Origin: Thalassovita mangrovi | GTDB lineage: Bacteria > Pseudomonadota > Alphaproteobacteria > Rhodobacterales > Rhodobacteraceae | Length of the DNA stretch: 64,000 nucleotides | Direction of reading: 5' to 3' | NCBI RefSeq assembly: GCF_009857745.1 | Contig: NZ_WWEN01000002.1 | Location: 744,001-808,000, forward strand | Part shown: positions 1-8,199 of the stretch, in pieces | How positions within the stretch are numbered: the stretch's first letter is position 1 | Layout: every line of letters begins with the position of its first letter | Program-made: the position numbers and the translations under genes | Notes under the pieces: generated by a model | The model's database searches: none | Told to the model about the DNA's origin: nothing | What the model saw: the letters and a program-made list of their open reading frames with translations, nothing else

Positions 1-2282
1 TTCTGCACATAGGTCGACATGAACCGGCCCGCATCGTCGCGCGACAAGCCATAAGTCATCTGGGTCAAGTCGTTGGTGCCGAAGGACAGGAAGGCCGCGT
101 GCGGCGCGATTTCGCCCGCCCGCAGGGCGGCGCGCGGCGTTTCCACCATCACCCCAAGGCGATAGGTGAAATCGCGGCCCTTTTCGGTGCGCACGGCGGC
201 GGCGACCGCATCGACCCGGGTCTTGACCAGCTCGACCTCGCGCTTGGCGCTGACCAGCGGGATCATGATTTCCGGCACCACCGGGTCGCCGTCGCGGCTG
301 GCCTCGATTGTGGCTTCGAAGATCGCGCGCGCCTGCATGTCGTAGATTTCCGGCACCGTGATGCCCAGCCGCACGCCGCGCATCCCCAGCATCGGGTTGT
401 ATTCGCTCAGCTGCTCGACCCGGCGGGTAACGTCCGACAAAGGCAGGTCCAGCGCCTCGGCCAGTTCGCGGTGACCGGCGCGGTCATGCGGCAGGAATTC
501 GTGCAGCGGCGGGTCGAACAGGCGGATGCAGACCGGTTGCCCCTGCATGATCCGGAACAGTTCGATGAAATCCGCCCGCTGCATCGGCAGCAGCCGTTCC
601 AGCGCCGCCTCGCGGTCCTTGGCGGTGTCGGCGAAGATCATTTCGCGCATCACTGTCAGCCGGTCGCCCTCGAAGAACATGTGTTCGGTCCGGCACAGCC
701 CGATCCCCTGTGCCTTGAAATTGCGGGCGACCTGGGCATCGGCGGGGGTGTCGGCATTGGCCCGCACCCCGATATCGCGCACCTCGTCGGCCCAGGTCAT
801 CAGGGTCTGGAACGCATCGTCCTGCGCCGCCTTGATCAACGGCGGTTCACCCGCCAGGACCTCGCCATTGGTGCCGTCGATGGTGATCACGTCGCCCGCA
901 TGCAATTCCCGCCCGTCGGGGGTTTTCAGCATCTTGCGGCGCAGATGGAACTTGATCGACGAGGCGCCCACCACGCAAGGCAGGCCCATGCCGCGCCCGA
1001 TCACCGCGGCGTGGCTGGTCATGCCGCCGCGTTCGGTCAGCACGGCGGCGGCGGCGTGCATGCCGCGGATATCCTCGGGGCTGGTTTCGCGGCGCACCAG
1101 AACGCAAGGCTCGCCGCGCGCGGCGCTGGCCTGGGCTTCGGCGGCGGAAAACACGATACGGCCGCTGGCGGCGCCGGGGCTGGCGGCGATACCCTTGGCC
1201 AGAACGTCGCGCGGCGCGTCCGGATCGACCTGGCGGTGCAGCAATTCGTTGATGGCGCGGGGATCGACCCGGGTCAGCGCCTCTTCGCGCGGGATGATGC
1301 CATCATTGGCCAGCGACACCGCGATGCGGATCGCGGCATGGGCGCTGCGCGCCACCCGCACCCCGTCGAGAACGTGCAGATTGCCGTTCTCGATGGTGAA
1401 TTCGGTCTGCATTTCCTCGCGCAGCCGCACCCGCATCAGCCGGGTGTATTCGATCAGCTGCTCGAAGGCTTCCGGCGCCAGTTCCTGCAACGACGGCCCG
1501 CGCGGGTCGCGTTCCAGATACAGCGCCGCCGAGCGCCGCGCCAGCGCATCGCGCCCCTGCGATTGCGACAGGTAACGACCGGTAATCTTTCGTTCGCCGG
1601 TCTTGGAATTGACCAGCTGGATCACCCCGGACCCGCATTCGCCCTTGCCCATGCTGGGGGCCATTTCCTGCACCACCAACCCGAGCCCGGCATCGGCCGG
1701 CGCGCCCTTGGCCTGGCGCAACAGCCGCGCGGTGGTGCCGCTCCAGGCCCGCGCCATGGAACGCAGCACTTCCAGCAGCTGCACCGCCGGGTCCTGCGGG
1801 AACTCCTCTTCGGTTTCCTCCTCATAGGCGCGCAGCACCTCGGTCAGGCAATCGGGGTCGTCCTGGTTGATGTGGTCGAACATGTCCGGATCGAGCCGCG
1901 CCACGTGGATCGCATAGGCCTGCACGAAGCGCAGATACATCGCGGTGGCGGCCTCGCGGCCCAGCTGATCGCACAGATCGACGAAGCGCGCGTCGTTGAT
2001 GCCGATATTCAGCACCGCCCCCGGCCCGCCCCAATCGGGATCTTCCGACGACGGCCGGACGCAGAGCAAAGCCGCATCGTCGAACGGTTCCATCAGCGCC
2101 GCCATGTCCGGGGTTTCCCCCGCTGCGATCCGCTTCACCTCGTCGAAGCTCAGCGCCACTGTCTTGGGCACCGGCAGGTCCAGACGGACCAGCCGCTGAA
2201 GACATTTCGCACGCCCGCCATGCGTGGCGGGGCTGACCGGCGCGGTCGGGGTGATATAGGTGATATCCGGATCTTGCTGCAC
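1..2282 (-). CDS. ppdK: Pyruvate phosphate dikinase-like protein (PEP-utilizing), 3' end outside window
   Basis: The frame is open from a GTG at 2282 (AAGGG seven bases upstream) to the left edge, so 761 codons are seen and the C-terminal end is missing. The order fits PPDK: N-terminal nucleotide-binding domain, swivelling phosphohistidine domain with GGMTSHAAV (His424), then the PEP-binding barrel with FRTEHMFFE-like, RLFDPPLHEFLP and SFGTNDLTQMTYG motifs. PPDK interconverts pyruvate, ATP and Pi with PEP, AMP and PPi. The N-terminal domain is odd: the family block around QGEDVVAG reads QGRDALAR, and FLQTR reads VLDGV (Asp306, Val308), although EFTIE before it is kept. By family knowledge those Gln and Arg residues bind or act on ATP. 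The catalytic Cys of the PEP domain would lie past the edge. The gene follows glyS in the same direction but is separated from it by a strong hairpin. It could be a PEP-binding paralogue rather than an active dikinase. Confidence 0.85.
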   Translation of the reverse strand, partial: MQQDPDITYITPTAPVSPATHGGRAKCLQRLVRLDLPVPKTVALSFDEVKRIAAGETPDMAALMEPFDDAALLCVRPSSEDPDWGGPGAVLNIGINDARFVDLCDQLGREAATAMYLRFVQAYAIHVARLDPDMFDHINQDDPDCLTEVLRAYEEETEEEFPQDPAVQLLEVLRSMARAWSGTTARLLRQAKGAPADAGLGLVVQEMAPSMGKGECGSGVIQLVNSKTGERKITGRYLSQSQGRDALARRSAALYLERDPRGPSLQELAPEAFEQLIEYTRLMRVRLREEMQTEFTIENGNLHVLDGVRVARSAHAAIRIAVSLANDGIIPREEALTRVDPRAINELLHRQVDPDAPRDVLAKGIAASPGAASGRIVFSAAEAQASAARGEPCVLVRRETSPEDIRGMHAAAAVLTERGGMTSHAAVIGRGMGLPCVVGASSIKFHLRRKMLKTPDGRELHAGDVITIDGTNGEVLAGEPPLIKAAQDDAFQTLMTWADEVRDIGVRANADTPADAQVARNFKAQGIGLCRTEHMFFEGDRLTVMREMIFADTAKDREAALERLLPMQRADFIELFRIMQGQPVCIRLFDPPLHEFLPHDRAGHRELAEALDLPLSDVTRRVEQLSEYNPMLGMRGVRLGITVPEIYDMQARAIFEATIEASRDGDPVVPEIMIPLVSAKREVELVKTRVDAVAAAVRTEKGRDFTYRLGVMVETPRAALRAGEIAPHAAFLSFGTNDLTQMTYGLSRDDAGRFMSTYVQ

Positions 2283-2355
2283 TGCGGCACCCTTCGTTGG
2301 TATGCCGCAGAATACGCCTGACGCGTGCCGTGGCAAGCCCGACCTTAATATAAGC

Positions 2356-2394
2356 AGCAAGAAAGGCGGCCGGAAACCGACCGCCTTTCTTGCT
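2356..2394 (-). terminator. Intrinsic terminator between glyS and the ppdK-like gene
   Basis: A perfect 14-bp inverted repeat (2356-2369 with 2381-2394) has an 11-base loop that itself contains CGG/CCG. On the minus strand it follows the glyS stop by 19 bases. The T-rich stretch is inside the 3' arm rather than a long tail, so termination may be partial. It separates glyS from the downstream PPDK-like gene. Confidence 0.7.
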
Positions 2395-2412
2395 GACTTC
2401 ACGTCAGTGGTT

Positions 2413-4668
2413 TCAGCCTTCGACCCGGGTCAGATCGGCGACACCCAAGCAGATCTGCCGGATGCGCGCCAGCAGGTTCAGCCGGTTGCGGCGTACCACG
2501 TCGTTGTCGGTATTCACCTGCACCGTATCGAAGAATTCGTCGATCGGGGCGCGCAGCGCCGCCATCGCGGCCATAACCGCTTCGAAATCTTCCGCCTGCA
2601 TCGCCGGGGCGATGGCGGTTTCGGCGCTGTCCAGCGCAGCGAACAGCGCCTTTTCCACCTCGGTTTCGGCGAATTTCACATCCGCCCCGAAACTGTATTC
2701 GACGCCATCCTTTTCCTCGGCCTGGGTCAGGATGTTGTTGGCCCGCTTGAAGCCCTGCAGCAGGTTTTCACCGTCATCGGTTTTCAGGAAGCCGCCCAGG
2801 GCATGGGCACGCTTGACCAGCAGGGTCAGGTCGTCGCTGCCTGCCATGTCGAGACAGGCGTCGATCACGTCGTGACGCAGGCCTTCGTCGCGCAGATAGA
2901 CCTTGAGCCGGTCATGCAGGAAGGCCAGCAGATCGGTGGACAGGTCCGGCAGCGCGTCGCCCACGGTGCGCAGCAGCGACCCTTCGCCGGTGTCGGGCGC
3001 GCCGTCCTTGCCTTCGAGCCGTTCGATCACGGCACGGAAAGCGGCGCCGAACACGCCGTGTTCGGCGATTTCGTCCAGCGTTTCTTCCAGCGCCTCGATC
3101 TCGCCCTCGCTGGCGCCCATGTGGTTCAGGTTGATCTTGTGCTTCAGCAGTTGGCTATCGATGAACCGGTCCAGGTGCACGCGGATGTCACCGGCCAGCA
3201 CGATACGGATCACGCCCAAAGCAGCCCGACGCAGCGCGAAGGGGTCCTTCGATCCGGTTGGTTTTTCGTCGATCGCCCAGAACCCGGTCAGCGTGTCGAG
3301 CTTGTCGGCCAGCGCCACCACCTTGGACACGTCGCCCGCCGGCACGTCGTCGGACGGGCCCAGCGGCGAATAATGTTCTTCGCAGGCTGCGGCCACTTCG
3401 GCCGGAAGCCCCGCCGCTTCAGCGTAATAACGCCCCATCAACCCCTGCAATTCGGGGAATTCATAGACCATTTCGGACGACAGGTCGGCCTTGGCCACCC
3501 GTGCCGCCTGTTCCGCCAGATCCGCCTCGACCCCCAGCACCGGGGCGATTTCGCGCGCCAGCGCCGCGATCCGGTCGATCCGCGCGGCCTGGGTGCCCAG
3601 TTTGTTGTGGAAGGTCACGTTGGCCAGCTGGTCGGTCCACTGATGCATCCCCGCCTTGGCGACGCGCAGATCGTTTTCCCAGAAGAATTTCGCATCCGAC
3701 AACCGCGCCGACAGCACCTTCTGGTTGCCCGCCAGGATGGTCGCGCCGTGGTCAGAAGTTTCGCGGTTCGCCACGGTGATGAAGCGTTCGATCCGCCCGG
3801 TCTTGGGGTTTTTCACCGAGAAGAATTTCTGGTGTTCCTTCATCGAGGTCTGCAGCACCTCGGGAGGCAGGTCGAGGAATTCGGCCCCGATTTCGCCCAC
3901 CAGCACCACCGGCCATTCGACCAGACCCGACACCTCGGCCAGCAATCCGCGGTCCTCGACCACTTCCAGCCCGCAGGCGAAGGCCTGGTTGGTGGCGTCC
4001 TGCCAGATGTGATCGGCGCGTTCGCTTGCGTCCAGAATCACCCGGTCGCGTTTCAGCTTGGCGGCGTAATCGTCGAACCCGTTGACCGGGAAGCGGCCCG
4101 CACCCATGAAACGGTGGCCTTCGGTCATGTTGCCGGATTTGATGCCGTCGACATCCATCGGCACCACTTCGGCCTCGCCTGCGTCATTGGTCAGGATGCA
4201 CAGGATCGAATGCAGCGGCCGCACCCACCGCAGGGAACCGGTGCCCCACCGCATGGATTTCGGCCAGGGGAAGTTGCGGATCGCGTCTTCCAGCACCTCG
4301 GCCACGATTTCCGACGCCGGACGGCCCGGTTTTTCGATCACGGCAAAGAACACCTTGCCCTTCTTGTCGTCGCGTTCCTCCAGTTGGTCGCGGGTCACGC
4401 CCGCGCCGCGCAGGAAACCCTCGATCGCCTTTTCCGGCGCATCGGTGCGCGGCCCCTTGCGTTCCTCGCGCACGGTCGGGCTTTTGTCCAGCAGCCCCTC
4501 GATCGCCAGCGCCAGGCGGCGCGGGGTCGAAAAGGCGGCGGCGCCAGCATAGGTCAGGCCCGCCTCGACCAACCCGTCGGTCACGCGTTTCTTCAGGTCT
4601 TCGGCCGCCCGCGCCTGCATCCGGGCGGGGATTTCTTCCGAAAAGAGTTCGATCAGCAAATCGGGCAT
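2413..4668 (-). CDS. glyS: Glycine--tRNA ligase beta subunit
   Basis: This 751-residue protein is the beta chain of the alpha2beta2 bacterial glycyl-tRNA synthetase, which binds tRNA-Gly while GlyQ activates glycine. It starts MPDLLIELFSEEIPARM, the usual beta-chain opening, and contains the family block with MRWG and VRPLHSI, followed by HRFMG. The C-terminal half has the HD-like and anticodon-binding segments, ending ADLTRVEG. The reading frame stays open upstream to 4761, but the ATG at 4668 gives the canonical N-terminus and lies just downstream of the small membrane gene, with one base between that stop and this start. Translational coupling with that gene and glyQ is therefore likely. 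Confidence 0.97.
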   Translation of the reverse strand: MPDLLIELFSEEIPARMQARAAEDLKKRVTDGLVEAGLTYAGAAAFSTPRRLALAIEGLLDKSPTVREERKGPRTDAPEKAIEGFLRGAGVTRDQLEERDDKKGKVFFAVIEKPGRPASEIVAEVLEDAIRNFPWPKSMRWGTGSLRWVRPLHSILCILTNDAGEAEVVPMDVDGIKSGNMTEGHRFMGAGRFPVNGFDDYAAKLKRDRVILDASERADHIWQDATNQAFACGLEVVEDRGLLAEVSGLVEWPVVLVGEIGAEFLDLPPEVLQTSMKEHQKFFSVKNPKTGRIERFITVANRETSDHGATILAGNQKVLSARLSDAKFFWENDLRVAKAGMHQWTDQLANVTFHNKLGTQAARIDRIAALAREIAPVLGVEADLAEQAARVAKADLSSEMVYEFPELQGLMGRYYAEAAGLPAEVAAACEEHYSPLGPSDDVPAGDVSKVVALADKLDTLTGFWAIDEKPTGSKDPFALRRAALGVIRIVLAGDIRVHLDRFIDSQLLKHKINLNHMGASEGEIEALEETLDEIAEHGVFGAAFRAVIERLEGKDGAPDTGEGSLLRTVGDALPDLSTDLLAFLHDRLKVYLRDEGLRHDVIDACLDMAGSDDLTLLVKRAHALGGFLKTDDGENLLQGFKRANNILTQAEEKDGVEYSFGADVKFAETEVEKALFAALDSAETAIAPAMQAEDFEAVMAAMAALRAPIDEFFDTVQVNTDNDVVRRNRLNLLARIRQICLGVADLTRVEG

Positions 4669-4669
4669 G

Positions 4670-5197
4670 TCAGTAGCCTTCCGGGGGAGTGGGGCAATCT
4701 GCGGGGGCGGGTTCGCCGTCGAACACGACCGCGCCGCAGTGGTTGATCTGGTGCCAGACATAGCCGCGCCCGTCCTGGGTCACGGCGACAACGCGGTCGA
4801 CACCGTATTGGATGTTGCGCTGACCGGCGAAGGCCAGCGCCGTGCCGTTTTCCAGCTGCGCGCCAAGCGCCTTGGCGTCGAAGCAATCGAACCAGCCCGG
4901 CGCGACCAGCGGCTCGGCACCGTCATAGGCTTCATAGGTTTCGGTCAGCATCGCCTGGCTCATCTGGGTGGTGAAACAGGCGCGGTAGCGGATGGGCGAG
5001 CTGTTGGAATCGATCGCCTCGAAATCCGCGTAAAGGATCGGTTCGGGCAGGCCGGTCACCAGCGACGTGATCCGCACGTCATCGGTGCCCGAGGCCGCGA
5101 CCTCGTCGTAATAGGCGTAGACCTGAAGGTAATACATGGCCACGCCGGCCACCAATGCCGTTACCACGATAAACCCCGCGAGCAGTTTTCCGATCAT
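4670..5197 (-). CDS. Small single-pass membrane protein between glyQ and glyS (DUF6446-like)
   Basis: The 175-residue product has an N-terminal membrane anchor or uncleaved signal (residues 1-22, [20 protein letters not shown]), then YYLQVYAYYDEV and a periplasmic domain with four Cys (ACFTTQ, WFDCFDA, NHCG, ADCP), suggesting disulfides. Its ATG shares a base with the glyQ stop (TGATG), and its stop sits one base before the glyS start, so it is translated inside the glycyl-tRNA synthetase operon. I recall this gene in the same place in other Rhodobacteraceae, where it is called DUF6446, but I know of no function. Nothing in the sequence links it to aminoacylation. Confidence 0.85.
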   Translation of the reverse strand: MIGKLLAGFIVVTALVAGVAMYYLQVYAYYDEVAASGTDDVRITSLVTGLPEPILYADFEAIDSNSSPIRYRACFTTQMSQAMLTETYEAYDGAEPLVAPGWFDCFDAKALGAQLENGTALAFAGQRNIQYGVDRVVAVTQDGRGYVWHQINHCGAVVFDGEPAPADCPTPPEGY

Positions 5198-6186
5198 CAG
5201 AACTTTCCAAAATCCGGGTTGTCGGCGTAGGCTTTTGCCAGGTCTTCCCCTTCTTTCTCTTCCGTATATCCCCCGGCTTCGGTCTGCACGAAGGCATCGG
5301 CGCATTTCTTGGCCAGCGCCCGGACCCGGCCGATATAGGCCTGCCGCTCGGTGACCGAAATCACCCCGCGCGCATCGAGCAGGTTGAACAGGTGCGATGC
5401 CTTGATGCACTGGTCATAGGCCGGATGCGCCATCACGATGCGCTTGCCGGTCTTGGGATCGACGAAAGGATGATCGAGGATCGCCTCGCATTCCGCCTCG
5501 GCCTCTTCGAAATGCTTCAGCAGCACATCGGTATTGGCGACGTCGAAATTCCAGCGGCTGTATTCTTCTTCGGTCTGGCGGAAGATGTCGCCATAGGTCA
5601 GCGCGATTTCCGTCTGCGGATCGTTATAGGGCATTTCCATCACGTGATCGATGCCCAGAACATACATCGCCAGACGTTCCAGACCGTAGGTCAGCTCGCC
5701 CGAAACCGGGTGGCAGTCGTGGCCGCCGACCTGCTGGAAATAGGTGAACTGCGACACTTCCATCCCGTCGCACCAGACTTCCCAGCCCAGGCCCCAGGCG
5801 CCCAGCGTCGGGGATTCCCAGTCATCCTCGACGAAGCGGATGTCGTGCATGTCCATGTCGATGCCGATCGCCGCCAGCGACCCCAGGTACAGGTCCTGCA
5901 GATCCGGCGGGCTGGGTTTGATCAGCACCTGGTATTGGTAATAGTGCTGCAGCCGGTTGGGATTTTCGCCATAGCGCCCGTCGGTCGGGCGGCGCGACGG
6001 CTGCACATAGGCCGCGGCCCAGGATTTCGACCCCAGCGAACGCAGCGTGGTGGCCGGGTGGAAGGTGCCCGCGCCGACCTCCATGTCATATGGCTGCATC
6101 ACGGCGCAGCCCTTGCCGGCCCAGTAATTCTGAAGCCTCAGGATGATCTCCTGGAAACTGCGCGGTTTGCTGATCTGTTCTGCCAT
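5197..6186 (-). CDS. glyQ: Glycine--tRNA ligase alpha subunit
   Basis: This 329-residue alpha chain carries the class II catalytic core that makes glycyl-adenylate. Typical blocks are [17 protein letters not shown] near residue 11, [16 protein letters not shown], the [21 protein letters not shown] motif region, [20 protein letters not shown] and [12 protein letters not shown]. The ATG at 6186 was preferred over an upstream extension to 6261 because [14 protein letters not shown] is the usual N-terminus. It is the first gene of the glyQ - membrane protein - glyS run, so its promoter should lie in 6187-6371, shared with the divergent gene at 6372. Confidence 0.97.
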   Translation of the reverse strand: MAEQISKPRSFQEIILRLQNYWAGKGCAVMQPYDMEVGAGTFHPATTLRSLGSKSWAAAYVQPSRRPTDGRYGENPNRLQHYYQYQVLIKPSPPDLQDLYLGSLAAIGIDMDMHDIRFVEDDWESPTLGAWGLGWEVWCDGMEVSQFTYFQQVGGHDCHPVSGELTYGLERLAMYVLGIDHVMEMPYNDPQTEIALTYGDIFRQTEEEYSRWNFDVANTDVLLKHFEEAEAECEAILDHPFVDPKTGKRIVMAHPAYDQCIKASHLFNLLDARGVISVTERQAYIGRVRALAKKCADAFVQTEAGGYTEEKEGEDLAKAYADNPDFGKF

Positions 6187-6371
6187 GATCGCTGCCCTGC
6201 CGGCCCTTTTGGTGTCGCTGTGGTGTCGCTTGAAATCGCTGGCCCTAACTACGGCCCACACACGGCGGGGTCAATTGCACCTTGGCGCATATTTTGGGTG
6301 CAACCCCCTGTGATTTTGATAAAACAAAAGCTGAGGTGAGGATACCGCGACAGGTAAGGATTGTACCGCTT

Positions 6372-8120
6372 ATGATGAAATTATTGGTTTCGCTCTTTTT
6401 TGCAGTGACGATGATGGCCCGTGCGGCCGTCGCCCAGCAGGATTTGGTCTGGGTTCAAATCGAAGCACAACCGAATTTGGCCACCGCGCAGGACCGGATA
6501 CGCGATTACGCCGCGTCGCTGGAAGACGTGAACGGTTTCTCGATGCCCGGCGGCTGGTACGCGATCACGCTCGGCCCCTACGGGCGCGCCGATGCCGAAC
6601 AGGTTCTCGACGTGCTGCGCGCCGAGGGCAAGATCCCGCAAGACAGCTACATCGCCTTCGCGTCGAACTACCAGCGGCAATTCTGGCCGGTGGGAAGCGA
6701 CATGCTGGCCCAGGCCGAGGCGGTCACCCCGCCGCAGGACACCATGCAGGAAACCGTCCAGATCGAGGAACCGATTCAGCCCTCGATCGTTCAGCTGCCC
6801 GATGAAAGCCCCGCCGAGGCGCGCCGCAGCGAAGCGGCACTGAGCAAGGAAGAACGCATGCAGCTGCAGGAAATGCTGCAATGGGCGGGGTTCTACGACT
6901 CGGCCATCGACGGCGCCTTCGGCCGCGGCACCCGCGCGTCGATGTCGTCCTGGCAGGAAGCCTACGGCTACGAAGCCACCGGCGTTCTGACCACCCGCCA
7001 GCGCGCCGAACTGGCCCGTCAGTACAACGCGGTGCTGGAAGGCATGGACATGCAGATGGTGCGCGACCGCGAGGCGGGCATCGACATGAAACTGCCGATG
7101 GGTGTGGTCGCGTTCAGCCGTTACGAGGCCCCGTTCGCCCATTACGACGCCACCGGCGACATCCCTGCCAAGGTGGTGCTGATCAGCCAGGCGGGCGATC
7201 AGAAGACGCTGTTCGGGCTTTACGACATCATGCAGACGCTGGAAATCGTGCCGCTCGACGGTCCGCGCCAGCGCAAGGATGACAGTTTCATGCTGATCGG
7301 CGAAAGCGCCAGCATGGTGTCGCATACCCAGGTCAGCCTGAAAGACGGGCAGATCAAGGGCTTCACCCTGGTCTGGCCCGCCGGGGACGAGGAACGCCGC
7401 AAGCGTATCCTTGGCCAGATGCAGGAAAGCTTCACCCGCACCTCGCGCGTGATGAGCCCCGCCGCCGGCGGCGAGGCCGAGCAAAGCGTCGACCTGCTGT
7501 CGGGGCTGGAAATCCGCAAGCCGCGCGTGTCGCGCTCGGGCTTCTTCGTCGACAGCAGCGGCACCGTGGTCACCACGATCGAAGCGGTGCAGCAATGCAG
7601 CCGGATCACCCTGGAAGACGGGATCGAGGCCGAAATCGCAGGCCAGAACGACGCGCTTGGCGTGGCGGTGCTGAAACCCAAAACGGCGCTGGCGCCGGTG
7701 CAGGTGGCCGAACTGCAGCTGGCCGACCCGCGGCTACAATCGGATGTGGCCGTGGCGGGCTATTCCTATGGCGGCATCCTGGGCGCGCCGACGCTGACCT
7801 ATGGCACCCTGGCCGATCTGCGCGGGCTGTCGGGCGAAGAGGAACTGGCGCGGCTGACCCTGACCGCCCTGCCCGGCGATGTCGGCGGCCCGGTCTTCGA
7901 CGCTGGCGGCGCGGTGATGGGGATGCTGCTGCCCAAGGCTGCGGGCGGCAAGCAACTGCCCGAAGATGTCAGCTTCGTGCTGGACGCGGCCAGCATCGGC
8001 GGCCTGCTGTCGGAACTGGGCCTGACGCCCACCGCCACCGACACGCTGGATCAAATGGACCCCGAGGACCTGACCGACAAGGCCAGCGGCATGACCGTTC
8101 TGGTCAATTGCTGGGAATGA
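6372..8120 (+). CDS. Exported SPOR-like / peptidoglycan-binding protein with a degenerate trypsin-like domain
   Basis: The 582-residue protein starts MMKLLVSLFFAVTMMARAAVAQQ, a clear Sec signal. Residues about 25-105 (VWVQIEAQPNLATAQ, GGWYAITLGPYG) look like a SPOR-type fold. Residues about 160-215 (LQEMLQWAGFYDSAIDGAFG) are a PG_binding_1 domain. Residues about 385-560 follow a trypsin/HtrA pattern, but the His position reads TTIEAV (Glu404) and the Ser position reads GDVGGPVF (Val504). An Asp is kept in NDALGVAVL (Asp427). It is therefore most likely a non-catalytic pseudoprotease. The frame opens at 6282, but the first ATG with a signal peptide is 6372. It is divergent from glyQ and ends at a strong terminator. 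Role unknown; envelope or cell-wall sensing is an inference. Confidence 0.85.
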   Translation: MMKLLVSLFFAVTMMARAAVAQQDLVWVQIEAQPNLATAQDRIRDYAASLEDVNGFSMPGGWYAITLGPYGRADAEQVLDVLRAEGKIPQDSYIAFASNYQRQFWPVGSDMLAQAEAVTPPQDTMQETVQIEEPIQPSIVQLPDESPAEARRSEAALSKEERMQLQEMLQWAGFYDSAIDGAFGRGTRASMSSWQEAYGYEATGVLTTRQRAELARQYNAVLEGMDMQMVRDREAGIDMKLPMGVVAFSRYEAPFAHYDATGDIPAKVVLISQAGDQKTLFGLYDIMQTLEIVPLDGPRQRKDDSFMLIGESASMVSHTQVSLKDGQIKGFTLVWPAGDEERRKRILGQMQESFTRTSRVMSPAAGGEAEQSVDLLSGLEIRKPRVSRSGFFVDSSGTVVTTIEAVQQCSRITLEDGIEAEIAGQNDALGVAVLKPKTALAPVQVAELQLADPRLQSDVAVAGYSYGGILGAPTLTYGTLADLRGLSGEEELARLTLTALPGDVGGPVFDAGGAVMGMLLPKAAGGKQLPEDVSFVLDAASIGGLLSELGLTPTATDTLDQMDPEDLTDKASGMTVLVNCWE

Positions 8121-8144
8121 TCCAAGCGACAATCTAGAGAGACG

Positions 8145-8173
8145 AAACCGGCGCTGCGGCGCCGGTTTTTCTT
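8145..8173 (+). terminator. Intrinsic terminator after the pseudoprotease gene
   Basis: A 10-bp stem (8145-8154 with 8159-8168) with a TGCG loop is followed by a T-rich tail, 24 bases after the stop. It lies between convergent genes and may also serve trkH on the other strand. Confidence 0.85.
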
Positions 8174-8199
8174 TGCCCGGCGCTCAGCCCGGCCCGGGA

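Noticed and set aside
99-2321. 740-codon open frame on the + strand
   Set aside because: It is antisense to the PPDK-like gene. Its composition is His/Arg/Gln/Gly-rich as expected for a shadow frame in GC-rich DNA.
2260-4746. 828-codon open frame on the + strand
   Set aside because: It is antisense to glyS, which has full family motifs. No recognisable domain in the shadow frame.
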